DNA from: Bacillus altitudinis 41KF2b
GTDB lineage: Bacteria; Bacillota; Bacilli; Bacillales; Bacillaceae
Direction: 5' to 3'
DNA length: 64,000 bases
NCBI RefSeq assembly: GCF_000691145.1
Contig: NZ_ASJC01000004.1
Location: 124,001 to 188,000, forward strand
In this document: positions 46,515 to 55,482 of the stretch, one piece after another
Position numbering within the stretch: position 1 is the stretch's first letter
Layout: each line of letters starts with the position of its first letter
Notes under the pieces: generated by a model
Databases searched by the model: none
What the model was told of the DNA's origin: nothing
What the model saw: the letters and a program-made list of their open reading frames with translations, nothing else
Translations under genes and position numbers: made by a program

Positions 46515-48221
46515 TTAATTTAATTCTAATGGTTTTGAAGGTACGATATGAGCACCATCTTTTGAATAATGTATTGTGCCTCTAGTAGTCTCTATATATT
46601 GTTGAGTTTTCATATCATAAGTCTTTCCTATCTTTTGACCAAAATCTATAACTTCTCTCCCGTTTTTTAGGAATTCCCCTCTACCAGCGTATTTATCAAG
46701 CAATTCTTGTGCCTTTTTATTATCTCCGTAAAAAATGCTTTTCTTTTTTCCGTTTGCTACTTCTTGCTTGTAATTTGGTGTTTCTGGAATATGTTTTTCT
46801 TGAGCTCCTGATTTTACTTTTGCAGGGAAACCATTTACTTCACGGTAAGGTCCCTTAGGTACGGATTGTTTACCGTAAGCAGGTGTTTTAACCCTCTTCA
46901 CATTCTTCCCTTGCTCCAACCTAAAAACATATTTCCCAACCTTCACTATTTTCGTGATTGGGATGATAGAGGCTGCGGATAAAGCTTGGTCTGTGCTGCT
47001 GATGTTTCGGCTGGTTTCTGGGTCTTTACCAGTAACGGCTCGGTAGCCGTCGTAGATGCCGCTGTATTCTAAAATGATGTTTTCGGCGGTTGAGACGACC
47101 TCACCGTCTAGTATGCGTTTGGCATTTCCGCGGCTGCGGCTTTCTGGGATGTTGTCGACTTCTTCTATTCTTACTTCGCCGTTTGCGATATACGTTCGAA
47201 TGATTTGTTTATTGGCGTAAACGGTGTATCTCCCGCCTATAAAATCAATGTCCGACGGATCTGTGACGACTTCATCAGCGATGTCGAATTCTTTTAGCTT
47301 TTTGACGCCTTTTACGTTATATAGTTTACCATTTACGACCCTGATGTCTCTATGAATCTTACTTTTCCTGCTCACAGGTTCTTTTTGTAATGTCGTAAGC
47401 AATGGATCGTTTGCTTTGACTTGCTTGTTGACGTTTCGGAGGGTACCTCTATGAACCACCGTATCCACATTCGCCTGTTCTTTCTCACTCAATTTCTTCA
47501 ACATGATCATCATCGGATTGTCTTTCGTGTTGTCTATTTTGTCATTCAATCCGCTGATCGTGCTGCTTATTTTTTCTTCTTTTCCATTTTTGAAAATAGA
47601 CCCTTTTTGATAGCTCGTGATGTCGATTTTGGGACCGGTGAACATGGTGCTTAGCGTGTTGATGTATTGCTTCATTGTTTGCAATGCACTTGTTGTTTCA
47701 TTCATAGCACTTGTTTGTTCTCTGTCAAAGGCATGGAGCAGTCCAATGGTTCTGGATGTCTCAAGCCACGCTTTTTGATAGCTCTGTTGAAAAGCAGACT
47801 CGTCTACATGAGGCAAGTGAACGATATGACTGACCCTGCCGATCGCCTGGCTCACATCTGAAACAATGTCAGAAATCGCTCGCTCTGCTTTTTTTAAACC
47901 TGAATCAAGTTCGTGTTCAATAAAAGCTTGTGATATAAAGCCATGCTGATTTGATTCAAGTGTATGAAGTGCCTGCTTTGTTTGTTTGAGCGCAGAGCTG
48001 AACTCCTCAATGACAACCTGAAAAAATTGCAGGAAGGGAATATGGCATTCTGTATAAAAGGAGCGGATGGCTTGTCCCGCCTCTCCCTTTAGTGCGCCAT
48101 CAAGTGAGATGATCTGTTGGATTTGTTTTTCTATGGATCTAATCTGTTCTGATTGCTGTTTTAATGTATTCAGCGTTTGGTCAATTCCGTTTATTAGCGC
48201 AAAAGCATCAAGGGTTTTCAT
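46515..48221 (-). CDS. LXG-domain polymorphic toxin with C-terminal Ntox50-like domain
   Basis: A 568-residue contact-dependent toxin probably exported by the Esx/type VII system. The N-terminal LXG helical domain (about 1-215) ends in linker helices; a pretoxin segment with GYRAVTGKDPETSR resembles the PT-TG motif; the last ~85 residues (from about 483, SIFYGDNKKAQELLDKYAGRG to RGTIHYSKDGAHIVPSKP) resemble the toxin-50 domain seen in Bacillus LXG toxins such as YobL/YxiD. RNase activity is inferred from that family. The ATG at 48221 follows AAGGAG. Homologous layout to B. subtilis ywqHIJ. Confidence 0.88.
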   Translation of the reverse strand: MKTLDAFALINGIDQTLNTLKQQSEQIRSIEKQIQQIISLDGALKGEAGQAIRSFYTECHIPFLQFFQVVIEEFSSALKQTKQALHTLESNQHGFISQAFIEHELDSGLKKAERAISDIVSDVSQAIGRVSHIVHLPHVDESAFQQSYQKAWLETSRTIGLLHAFDREQTSAMNETTSALQTMKQYINTLSTMFTGPKIDITSYQKGSIFKNGKEEKISSTISGLNDKIDNTKDNPMMIMLKKLSEKEQANVDTVVHRGTLRNVNKQVKANDPLLTTLQKEPVSRKSKIHRDIRVVNGKLYNVKGVKKLKEFDIADEVVTDPSDIDFIGGRYTVYANKQIIRTYIANGEVRIEEVDNIPESRSRGNAKRILDGEVVSTAENIILEYSGIYDGYRAVTGKDPETSRNISSTDQALSAASIIPITKIVKVGKYVFRLEQGKNVKRVKTPAYGKQSVPKGPYREVNGFPAKVKSGAQEKHIPETPNYKQEVANGKKKSIFYGDNKKAQELLDKYAGRGEFLKNGREVIDFGQKIGKTYDMKTQQYIETTRGTIHYSKDGAHIVPSKPLELN

Positions 48222-48232
48222 TACGTTCTCCT

Positions 48233-48511
48233 TTATTTTCTTTTACTGCTAGAAGCAAGCGCCTTGTCCGTTTCGATCATGGTGTTCACCGCTTGTTCTG
48301 TTTGTACAAGTTGTTTCTGAAGAATGTCTATATAGGATGTACTTAATTCGTTCAGCTGCTGATTGACTTTTTCTAATGTGTCTGCCGTCAGGAGCTGATT
48401 TCTTCCTTTGATGGTTGTTGGAAGTGTTGCATTCATTTGAGCGCCTGATTGTTTTGCATGCTGTAATACTCGTTTGACCTGACTGGCATCTATTTTAATT
48501 TCTCTGCTCAT
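48233..48511 (-). CDS. YwqI-like LXG-associated small helical protein
   Basis: A 92-residue helical protein (IKIDASQVKRVLQHAKQSGAQ...) of the YwqI/DUF5344 family. In streptococci, equivalent small WXG100-like proteins bind the LXG domain and target it to the type VII secretion machine. It lies 11 bp upstream of the toxin and 4 bp after the YwqH-like gene. The ATG at 48511 follows AGAGGGT. Confidence 0.85.
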   Translation of the reverse strand: MSREIKIDASQVKRVLQHAKQSGAQMNATLPTTIKGRNQLLTADTLEKVNQQLNELSTSYIDILQKQLVQTEQAVNTMIETDKALASSSKRK

Positions 48512-48515
48512 GTGA

Positions 48516-48914
48516 CTACCCTCTTTTTTCTTCCAGTTGTTTCTGCTTTTCTTTCTCTATTTTTCTTTCAACCGAATGAATTTCATGTTCTAATGAATGG
48601 ATCTCTGATTTTAAGTCGCTGATTTTCTCATCAATTCGGTTCACTAGATTGGTCAGCTGTACACTTTTTATCTCTTGACTGGCGGATGCCATCTCGTCTC
48701 GAATGTCATCAAACGTATCTGCGAGATGGCCAAACCATGTATGTGATGTCAGATCTGGATGAGTCATTTTCTTGTTAGCATCTGCCAGAGCAGACTTTGC
48801 TTCTTTTATTTCTTTTCGACACATGTTCAGTTCTATGATTTGTTCTTTTTTTATGGATATGTCTGCCTTTAACGAATACAAGGCTGTTGTATAACCGATG
48901 ATAGCTCCAGACAT
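48516..48914 (-). CDS. YwqH-like LXG-associated coiled-coil protein
   Basis: A 132-residue coiled-coil protein of the YwqH/DUF5082 family, first gene of the toxin operon. It has a WxG-like turn (HTWFGHLADTFDD) between two long helices, as WXG100 proteins do. Likely a chaperone or secretion adaptor of the toxin. The start is ATG 48914 after AGAGGTG; the TTG at 48920 is too close to that site. Confidence 0.85.
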   Translation of the reverse strand: MSGAIIGYTTALYSLKADISIKKEQIIELNMCRKEIKEAKSALADANKKMTHPDLTSHTWFGHLADTFDDIRDEMASASQEIKSVQLTNLVNRIDEKISDLKSEIHSLEHEIHSVERKIEKEKQKQLEEKRG

Positions 48915-49042
48915 CGTCAAACACCTCTATTCCTCAAATAGTCCTCCGTTATGTTACCATTTACTAGCACAAGAGGCATATGATTGAAAACGAATTCACT
49001 AAAAAATGAATCGTATGTATTGGGTTTTTATACCTAATTCAC

Positions 49043-49081
49043 ATAAAAAAGCTGAATCCTTTGATAGGATCCAGCTTTTGA
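49043..49081 (-). terminator. Terminator of the rraA-permease operon
   Basis: Stem aaaagctggatcc / aggattcagctttt (on the minus strand) with T6, just past the 49085-49351 gene. Confidence 0.9.
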
Positions 49082-49084
49082 TGC

Positions 49085-49351
49085 TTATTTTAAAGTTTCA
49101 GTGACTGATGCTGAGCCATGATCGTTACATGCAGCGTCTTTCTTCTCAGGGATATAATGGAGTGAAAACCCGACAAGGCTAAAAAAGGCACTTAACACCA
49201 GTGTTGGGTTTTTAAATAGGTTCGTACTAGCAATGATCATATCTCCCTTTTGCAAGAGTATTCCTAGTATTTGACCGAATACCAACAACGTTCCTGACGT
49301 TAGGAATAGGACAAGCAGCACTTTAAATAAGAATTCCATCAATACTCTCAT
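49085..49351 (-). CDS. Small membrane protein of the permease operon
   Basis: An 88-residue protein with two hydrophobic helices (about 4-28 and 45-66). The ATG at 49351 follows GAAAGGAG; the longer frame to 49408 overlaps the permease gene without a site. It stands where a TRAP small permease (DctQ) would be expected but is half the usual size and has two rather than four helices. Family not recognised; a reduced partner subunit is possible. Confidence 0.6.
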   Translation of the reverse strand: MRVLMEFLFKVLLVLFLTSGTLLVFGQILGILLQKGDMIIASTNLFKNPTLVLSAFFSLVGFSLHYIPEKKDAACNDHGSASVTETLK

Positions 49352-49364
49352 CTGTTTCTCCTTT

Positions 49365-50699
49365 CTATACGGGAAGTATCTCCATTCCAATGAGCCAGCC
49401 AATGCCAACGATCGGAAGCATATAATAGAGGATCAGTGGGATAAAGGTTTTTTCTGGTCTGGCCCCTGCAAGACCAGAAGCGATAAATATGGATCCTGAT
49501 GCAGGCGGGGAAGCGCCTTCAGTTGATGAAAAAGCAAGAATGGCAACTACAGCCACAACTGGGTCCACTCCAACTGAGATTAAAGCTGAAAATGAGACAA
49601 GCCCAACTGCTGTTAATGTCGCTGTTGAAGATAGAGGGCCAGCCACCAGTGTGACAAGAACACCCACAATGAGCACCATGAGCCATTTCGGAATGGCAAG
49701 TACTGATGTGATTTGCGTCAAATCATCTGCGAGCCCTAATTCTGCAAGTACTTGACTAGCAGCCACTGCAAACAGCATCAAAGCGCCAATCGTTGTGAAT
49801 TTAGGAATGGCTGATTTGAAAAATTGAGACCAATCTAAAGCAGACGCCTTGCTTCTTCCAATTGTTAGACTAATTAATATCATGAGAATCGGAATCCACG
49901 TAATTAAAGAAATTTGATCCATTGCCTCCGGTCCGATGTTTGGATTACTTTTTAAGTAGTTTGCCAACGGACCAATGGTGATCATGATAGGAATCAAGGC
50001 ACCGAAAAAAATAAAGATCGACTTCCACCCTTGTTTTACCGCTTCCCAGAAAGGAAGAATATCATCTGGCGGCATGGCCTGAATTTTATTCTTTTTCACC
50101 AGGAGATACACCAAAATAAATCGGTATACGACTTGATACAGTCCTCCTATTAGAAGGGCAATATATAAATCTCCCTCAGATACAAGGGCGGCAACTGGGG
50201 CAAACCCAAGCATGATAAACATGGAAGAGTTCGGAGGCAGTGCCGCTCCAAGTCCGCCATTCCCTGCTAGAATCGTGGCCGTATGGGTCCGGCTCCACCC
50301 GGATTTAATCATCCAAGAGGCGGTGATAGAGCCAGTCGCAGCTGTGTTTGCAGAATTTGAACCTGAAAGAGCGCCTAACACTGCTGAACCTAACGTACTC
50401 ATATAAGCTGCTCCACCAGGAAGTTTCCCTACAACAGAATTCAAGATTCGTAAGAGTGCATGAATTAATTCCAACTTTTCGATTAAATAGGCCATAAATA
50501 CAAATGCGACAGCTGCATAAAGCACCTCATATGTGGATGCAAATATTAAACCATCCCAGAAAAGTCTTAACGCATCCATTCCGCCAAATAATGTGGTCGC
50601 AATAAATCCTAATAGCATGGCTTCTCCCATATTCCGCTTCACGACGACATTCCATATAATGATGACAGCTATGAACACAATCAACGCAATAAAACCCAT
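49365..50699 (-). CDS. TRAP-type (DctM-like) large permease
   Basis: A polytopic carrier of about 444 residues with roughly 12 helices. The duplicated TRAP large-subunit signatures are present: SGSNSANTAATGSITASWMIKSG in the first half (GSNSANTAATGSI) and GPLSSTATLTAVG and STEGASPPASG in the second. Such permeases import small carboxylates with a periplasmic-type binding protein, but no DctP gene is nearby. The ATG at 50699 follows GGGGAGG. Fourth in the rpiR-regulated operon order; the substrate is probably the compound handled by the two upstream enzymes. Confidence 0.78.
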   Translation of the reverse strand: MGFIALIVFIAVIIIWNVVVKRNMGEAMLLGFIATTLFGGMDALRLFWDGLIFASTYEVLYAAVAFVFMAYLIEKLELIHALLRILNSVVGKLPGGAAYMSTLGSAVLGALSGSNSANTAATGSITASWMIKSGWSRTHTATILAGNGGLGAALPPNSSMFIMLGFAPVAALVSEGDLYIALLIGGLYQVVYRFILVYLLVKKNKIQAMPPDDILPFWEAVKQGWKSIFIFFGALIPIMITIGPLANYLKSNPNIGPEAMDQISLITWIPILMILISLTIGRSKASALDWSQFFKSAIPKFTTIGALMLFAVAASQVLAELGLADDLTQITSVLAIPKWLMVLIVGVLVTLVAGPLSSTATLTAVGLVSFSALISVGVDPVVAVVAILAFSSTEGASPPASGSIFIASGLAGARPEKTFIPLILYYMLPIVGIGWLIGMEILPV

Positions 50700-50728
50700 A
50701 TCGTTTCTTCGCCTCCCCTTCATTAAAT

Positions 50729-50743
50729 AAAACGCTTACAAAT
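50729..50743 (-). promoter_or_regulatory. Weak cre-like site between the dehydrogenase and permease genes
   Basis: TTTGTAAGCGTTTTAT on the minus strand matches the CcpA cre consensus except near its end. Low confidence because it lies within the operon. Confidence 0.3.
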
Positions 50744-51621
50744 TATTCCCCTTGCTGCATCACGTCAATGACTTCTTCCCAGCTAGCAGGTTTTACCCCG
50801 TCAAATCGTTCAGCAAAGTGAAAGTCTGCTAATCTCTCAAGCTTCTGTTGTGCTGCCCGAGACATACTGGCATCAATCTCTGCTTCATCCAGCATTTCAA
50901 TAGAGCCAAGCAGCTCAACCGCCCGTCTTTTTGCATGCAATGCACTCCCTGTCACAAGACGGTTCATGGTCTCTTCAAAACTTTTACTATCGATTGTATC
51001 GCTTAGTGAAGAAATCACTTGATGTTCCATATTATATTTTTTGGAAATTTCCAAAAATTCAATCAATAGACCGACAATCCCCTTCATATAAATGCTTCTG
51101 ATTAGCTTTAGTGCCGAAGCATCTCCTGGCTGGTCACTAATTTTTGTGATATTCATGCCATAAGCATTCATGACTTTCATGAATTGGTCAATTCCACTGC
51201 CGCTTGCCGTGATCGGAACCTTGTGTTTGTTGACTGGAAGAGACCCTAGCATGGCGGCATCGACAAATAGCGCTTCTTGCTTTTCAATTTCGTTTGCTAC
51301 TTGTTTTTTGATGTCTGGTGTTGATGCCGATACATCTACATATAATTGATTCTTTTTCAAACTTCCCGCTACAGATTGTGCCACTTCTAAGGTTTTATTC
51401 GCTGGTACAGCTGCAATCACAAGATCAGATTTCTCAATGAGTTCGCTAATACTGCTCGTTAATTGAACGCCTGTTTGCGATGCTTTTTCTTTCAACGAGC
51501 CAGCTAATTTCTCATTTTGTAATAGGACATCATACGCATAAAATTGATTTAATCCTTCTGTTTTCAATCCCGTTGACAGCTCATATGCCGCTTCACCATA
51601 TCCGATAAAGCCTATTTTCAT
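50743..51621 (-). CDS. NAD(P)-dependent beta-hydroxyacid dehydrogenase-like protein (DUF1932)
   Basis: A 292-residue enzyme. The Rossmann motif GYGEAA replaces the more usual GLGxMG near the N-terminus; DLVIAAVPANKT, VDVSAST and DAAMLGSLP follow the beta-hydroxyacid dehydrogenase pattern, and the C-terminal half (SALKLIRSIYMKGI) is DUF1932-like. ATG 51621 is chosen; the frame continues upstream over the rraA stop without a good site. With RraA it probably forms a small catabolic route for a hydroxy-acid. Confidence 0.78.
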   Translation of the reverse strand: MKIGFIGYGEAAYELSTGLKTEGLNQFYAYDVLLQNEKLAGSLKEKASQTGVQLTSSISELIEKSDLVIAAVPANKTLEVAQSVAGSLKKNQLYVDVSASTPDIKKQVANEIEKQEALFVDAAMLGSLPVNKHKVPITASGSGIDQFMKVMNAYGMNITKISDQPGDASALKLIRSIYMKGIVGLLIEFLEISKKYNMEHQVISSLSDTIDSKSFEETMNRLVTGSALHAKRRAVELLGSIEMLDEAEIDASMSRAAQQKLERLADFHFAERFDGVKPASWEEVIDVMQQGE

Positions 51622-51632
51622 CACCGATTCCC

Positions 51633-52304
51633 CTATTCCTGAATTTTTTTCATTCTGCTTTCCAGCCATGCCGGTGCTAAGAGACTGATGTCTTGCTTTC
51701 CTTCGTCCACATACTGTTGAATCGTTTTTAATCTCTGATGTTCATACGCTTGTTTCTCTTCCGCTAGTGTCAGCAGGTGTTCCGCCTTTTCCTTTGGAAC
51801 GATGACGACTCCATCATCGTCAGCAATGACTAAATCGCCTGGGGCTACTTTGACACCGCCGCACGAGATGGTTTGATTCAATTCCCCAGGACCATCTTTA
51901 TAAGGTCCGTTTGGCATAAATCCCTTACTGTAGATTGGCAAAGCCAGCTCCTCTAAAGCGAGTTTGTCGCGAACAAGCCCGTCAATCACGATTCCTTCTA
52001 TTCCTACAGCCTTTGCTGAATGTGCCATCAATTCCCCTAAATAGGCATGACCCTTATGGTCTTTCCCGTCAACAATCAGTACATCTCCTTCTTTAGCAGA
52101 GTAGATCGCTTGATGAAGAAATAAATTATCCCCTGGCCGTAAGCTAACAGTAAAAGCTGTGCCGACTACATTCATGCCTTTCGCAACTGGTTTGATTTGA
52201 TGATCCATCGCGCCAGTGCACCCCATTACGTCTGACAGCAAGGTCGAGTTAAGCTTTTTTGCCCTAGCGATAAGATCATTTGACACGAAATGAACAGTAC
52301 TCAT
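51633..52304 (-). CDS. RraA-family protein (4-hydroxy-4-methyl-2-oxoglutarate aldolase type)
   Basis: About 223 residues. The family core GEGDVLIVDGKDHKGHAYLGELMAHSA (GD.LV.D..G....A..G) and GIVIDGLVRD, PGDLVIADDDGVVIVP are clear. Members are divalent-metal aldolases/decarboxylases of 4-carboxy-4-hydroxy-2-oxoacids, or RNase E regulators in enterobacteria; with a dehydrogenase and a carboxylate permease the metabolic role is likelier. ATG 52304 is used; MM at 52316 sits on the ribosome binding site. First gene of the operon behind a palindromic operator. Confidence 0.8.
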   Translation of the reverse strand: MSTVHFVSNDLIARAKKLNSTLLSDVMGCTGAMDHQIKPVAKGMNVVGTAFTVSLRPGDNLFLHQAIYSAKEGDVLIVDGKDHKGHAYLGELMAHSAKAVGIEGIVIDGLVRDKLALEELALPIYSKGFMPNGPYKDGPGELNQTISCGGVKVAPGDLVIADDDGVVIVPKEKAEHLLTLAEEKQAYEHQRLKTIQQYVDEGKQDISLLAPAWLESRMKKIQE

Positions 52305-52352
52305 TGTTTCCATCATCCCCTTTGAGTTATATTCATTACACTTATTTTTATT

Positions 52353-52372
52353 AAAGTAATATTTATTACTTT
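52353..52372. promoter_or_regulatory. Palindromic operator of the rraA operon (candidate RpiR site)
   Basis: Perfect inverted repeat AAAGTAAT-attt-ATTACTTT, 49 bp before rraA and directly downstream of the rpiR gene. Palindromes of this kind are bound by RpiR/MurR regulators; the pairing with this regulator is inferred from adjacency. Confidence 0.6.
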
Positions 52373-52405
52373 TGTGATATGATCATACCACCTCGTTTTC
52401 AATTA

Positions 52406-52419
52406 GTAAAGCGCTTTCA
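52406..52419. promoter_or_regulatory. Candidate cre (CcpA) site upstream of the rraA operon
   Basis: GTAAAGCGCTTTCA (minus strand TGAAAGCGCTTTAC) fits the cre consensus at 12 of 14 positions. It would allow glucose repression of the rraA operon. Confidence 0.6.
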
Positions 52420-52426
52420 AAAAATA

Positions 52427-52472
52427 AAAAATGAGTTCCACACGACTAATGTGTTGTGTGGTAACTCATTTT
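52427..52472 (-). terminator. Terminator of the rpiR gene, overlapping its 3' end
   Basis: Arms aaaatgagttccacac and gtgtggtaactcatttt; the last codons and stop of rpiR form the 5' arm. T-rich on the minus strand. It separates the regulator from the operon it probably controls. Confidence 0.8.
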
Positions 52473-53297
52473 CGTTAACATATGATTGATTTGATCTAAA
52501 CGTGGTTTTGTTCTTTCAGGATCATTCATCGCTAAGGCACTTAAAATGTAATCGACGATAAAGATAGCAGATACGACAGAGTTATGAGAGCCGACACTTG
52601 CTGAGGAACATGGTAATACATATTGTGCATATTTGGTTAGTGGAGAGCTGTAACTGTCTGTGATTAAAAGCACTTCCACCTCATAAGACTTCGCTGCTTC
52701 CATCAAATCTTTCATACGCTTTGCATAGCGCGGATAGCTGACAGCTATAATGAAATCACCCGAGTTGAAATGAACCAAATCATCCACCCAGTCACTTTGA
52801 TCTGCATCAATGTATTGGCAATTCCCCAATAACCGATTGATTCCGAGTGACAGATACTCACCAACAGGTCTTCCACTTCGAACACTTGTACACAAAACGT
52901 GGCGTGCGCTGGCTATTTTCCCAACAATCTGCTGAAAGGTTTCTTCCGTGATATTGTCCAGTGCGTACTGGATATTTTGAAATTGCAGTTCTACATGGTC
53001 ATGCAAGAGCTTATTCTTATTTGAATGCTTGAGATTCGCTTCAAGTCTCGTTTGAGGGTCGGCTTTATGCTTCATAGCTGATTGAAGCTCTTTTTGGAAC
53101 TCAGAAAAACCGGAATACCCCACAGCAGCAGAGAATCGCATGATCGTTGCTGTACTCGTCCCGACTTTTGACGCCAATTTATCGACAGTTAAAAAAGCGA
53201 CTTCCATTGGATTTTGTACGATATAATCTGCAATTCTCCTCTGCGCATCGGTTAAAAGTGCGACCTTATGCTGAAGTTTATATATTAAATCCTCCAT
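52446..53297 (-). CDS. RpiR/MurR-family transcriptional regulator
   Basis: A 283-residue regulator. The N-terminal HTH_6 domain (about 1-80, LTDAQRRIADYIVQNP...LASKVGTSTATIMRFSAAVGYSGFSEFQKEL) is followed by a SIS sugar-phosphate-binding domain (about 110-260, SVRSGRPVGEYLS, DFIIAVSYPRYAKRM). Usually a repressor whose SIS domain senses a phosphosugar. Starts at ATG 53297 after AGGTGC. Immediately upstream of the rraA operon. Confidence 0.88.
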   Translation of the reverse strand: MEDLIYKLQHKVALLTDAQRRIADYIVQNPMEVAFLTVDKLASKVGTSTATIMRFSAAVGYSGFSEFQKELQSAMKHKADPQTRLEANLKHSNKNKLLHDHVELQFQNIQYALDNITEETFQQIVGKIASARHVLCTSVRSGRPVGEYLSLGINRLLGNCQYIDADQSDWVDDLVHFNSGDFIIAVSYPRYAKRMKDLMEAAKSYEVEVLLITDSYSSPLTKYAQYVLPCSSASVGSHNSVVSAIFIVDYILSALAMNDPERTKPRLDQINHMLTKMSYHTTH

Positions 53298-53377
53298 TAT
53301 AGCACCTGCCTATCCTATCGGCTTTATCTACGATTCGTGTTTTCTTTTCACTCTTTATTGTACACATTTGGACAAAA

Positions 53378-53416
53378 TAAAAAAACAGCCAGCACGAATC
53401 TATCGTACTGACTGCT
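53378..53416 (-). terminator. Terminator of pta
   Basis: Stem cagccagcacga / tcgtactgactg followed by T7 on the minus strand. Confidence 0.88.
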
Positions 53417-53433
53417 CTAGTCGAGATGCTATT

Positions 53434-54405
53434 TTATAGTGCTTGAGCTGCTGTGATAAGCGCAAGATTGTAAACGTCTTCGGCATTACAGCCTCTTGAA
53501 AGATCGTTTACTGGCTGATTTAGACCTTGTAGGATTGGACCTACAGCTTCAAAGTTACCTAAGCGCTGGGCAATTTTGTAGCCAATGTTTCCAGCCTCAA
53601 GGCTCGGGAAAACAAATACGCTAGCATCGCCTTTGATGACGGAATCTGGTGCTTTTTTCGCTGCCACTGAAGGAACGAAAGCTGCATCGAATTGGAACTC
53701 TCCATCAAGAACAAGCTCAGGTGCTTTTTCTTTTGCAATGCGAACCGCTTCAGATACTTTGTCTGTTTCGTCTGATTTTGCTGAACCTTTTGTAGAGAAG
53801 CTAAGCATTGCTACACGTGGTTCGATGTCAAACATTTTTGCTGTGTTTGCACTTTCGATCGCAATTTCAGCAAGATCTTGGCTGTCTGGTGCAATATTGA
53901 TCGCACAATCAGCAAACACATATTGCTCTTCGCCGCGAGCCATAATGAAAACGCCAGAAGTTTTCTTTACGCCTTCTTTTGTTTTAATGATTTGAAGTGC
54001 TGGGCGCACTGTGTCAGCAGTTGAGTGTGCTGCTCCGCTTACAAGGCCGTCTGCAAGACCTTTATACACAAGCATTGTACCGAAGTAGTTTTCATCAAGT
54101 AATGCTTTTCTCGCTTGCTCTTCTGTCGCTTTGCCTTTACGTCTTTCGACGAAAGCTTGTACAAGATCTTCAAAACCTTCATATGTATGAGGATCATACA
54201 CGTCAACACCATCAAGTGTAAGACCTAATTCTTTTGCTTTTGCTTCTACTTCTTCTTTCTTACCTACAACAATTGGCTGCAATACTTTGCCATCTGCTAG
54301 TTTTTGAACGGCTGTTAGAATGCGTTCGTCCATTCCCTCAGGAAAAACGATCTTAACTCCTTTACCTGCAACCTTTTCCTGAACTGTTGAAAAAATATCT
54401 GCCAC
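53434..54405 (-). CDS. pta: Phosphate acetyltransferase
   Basis: A 323-residue enzyme interconverting acetyl-CoA and acetyl phosphate in overflow metabolism. The sequence is close to B. subtilis Pta throughout (e.g. KIVFPEGMDERIL, LVSGAAHSTADTVRPALQII, FAAVGPILQGL-type C-terminus). The start is GTG 54405 after AAGGAGG, matching the B. subtilis start (ADIFSTVQEK); the frame is open 16 codons further. A cre site lies about 90 bp upstream. Confidence 0.96.
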   Translation of the reverse strand: MADIFSTVQEKVAGKGVKIVFPEGMDERILTAVQKLADGKVLQPIVVGKKEEVEAKAKELGLTLDGVDVYDPHTYEGFEDLVQAFVERRKGKATEEQARKALLDENYFGTMLVYKGLADGLVSGAAHSTADTVRPALQIIKTKEGVKKTSGVFIMARGEEQYVFADCAINIAPDSQDLAEIAIESANTAKMFDIEPRVAMLSFSTKGSAKSDETDKVSEAVRIAKEKAPELVLDGEFQFDAAFVPSVAAKKAPDSVIKGDASVFVFPSLEAGNIGYKIAQRLGNFEAVGPILQGLNQPVNDLSRGCNAEDVYNLALITAAQAL

Positions 54406-54490
54406 TTCAATACCCTCCTTGATTTTACAAAAAAAGCGTTCTCTTTTAAGCATACTCTTCTTCTACATAAATTCAAACTACCAACTTACA

Positions 54491-54505
54491 TTATAGCGCT
54501 TACAA
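54491..54505 (-). promoter_or_regulatory. cre site upstream of pta
   Basis: TTGTAAGCGCTATAA on the minus strand matches the cre consensus at nearly all positions. In B. subtilis CcpA binding at such an upstream site activates pta, so the same is likely here. Confidence 0.7.
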
Positions 54506-54644
54506 TTTAAATTCTTATTTTTCAAACTAATTAAATCAATTTCTAGAAAAGCGTTTTCGTCGTTCAAGTTTTGATCACATCTTCATTTGGACAAACTATG
54601 TTATAGTTGGAACAGATGGAAAACTGTTAATAGGAGTGAAAGAA

Positions 54645-55415
54645 ATGAGCGAACAACATACAACAAATGAAGCAGCTCAAACACTAGATGGCTGGTATGC
54701 GCTGCATGATTTTAGAACGATCGACTGGACGGCTTGGAAGCTGCTGACAAGCGATGAGCGTCAAGCCATCATTCATGAGTTCACAGGTCTATTAGAAAAA
54801 TGGAAAACAGCCGAGCACCATCAGGCTGGAAGCCAAACAATCTATAGTATTGTCGGCCAAAAAGCAGATATTATGCTCATGATTTTACGTCCGACCATGG
54901 AAGAACTGGGTGAAATTGAACTTGAATTCAACAAGACACGACTAGCAGAGTTTACGATTCCAGCTTATTCTTACGTGTCAGTGGTTGAACTCAGCAACTA
55001 CTTGGCAGGAGGCGGAGATGGCGGAGACCCTTACGAGAACCCACATGTACGTGCGCGCCTCTATCCAGAGCTTCCTTCTTCTCAATATGTCTGTTTCTAT
55101 CCAATGGATAAAAGACGTTCTGGCAATGACAACTGGTACATGCTTTCAATGGATGAGCGTAAATCCCTTATGAGAAGCCATGGCTTAATTGGCAGAAGCT
55201 ATGCTGGGAAAGTAAAACAGATCATTACAGGTTCTGTTGGCTTTGATGATTATGAGTGGGGCGTCACTCTTTTCTCTGATGATGTGCTTCAATTTAAAAA
55301 ATTGGTTTACGAAATGCGATTTGATGAAGTGAGTGCACGTTACGGCGAATTTGGTTCCTTCTTTGTTGGAAACCGATTAGCAAACGAGCAGCTAGCGTCT
55401 TATTTCCATGTATGA
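54645..55415 (+). CDS. hemQ: Coproheme decarboxylase
   Basis: A 256-residue chlorite-dismutase-family enzyme (YwfI) that oxidatively decarboxylates coproheme to heme b, last step of the Gram-positive heme pathway. Family features: [13 protein letters not shown] at the N-terminus, [10 protein letters not shown] (catalytic Tyr region) and the axial-ligand region [16 protein letters not shown] (His). ATG 54645 lies eight bases after AGGAG; the upstream GTG (54636) is on the site itself. Divergent from pta. Confidence 0.94.
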   Translation: MSEQHTTNEAAQTLDGWYALHDFRTIDWTAWKLLTSDERQAIIHEFTGLLEKWKTAEHHQAGSQTIYSIVGQKADIMLMILRPTMEELGEIELEFNKTRLAEFTIPAYSYVSVVELSNYLAGGGDGGDPYENPHVRARLYPELPSSQYVCFYPMDKRRSGNDNWYMLSMDERKSLMRSHGLIGRSYAGKVKQIITGSVGFDDYEWGVTLFSDDVLQFKKLVYEMRFDEVSARYGEFGSFFVGNRLANEQLASYFHV

Positions 55416-55423
55416 TAAACTCT

Positions 55424-55456
55424 TAAGGCTTCGGATCTCTCCGGAGCCTTTTTATG
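55424..55456 (+). terminator. Terminator of hemQ
   Basis: Stem aaggcttcgga / tccggagcctt with T5 following. Confidence 0.9.
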
Positions 55457-55482
55457 TATTTGTTTAGAAAGGTGATCTCATC

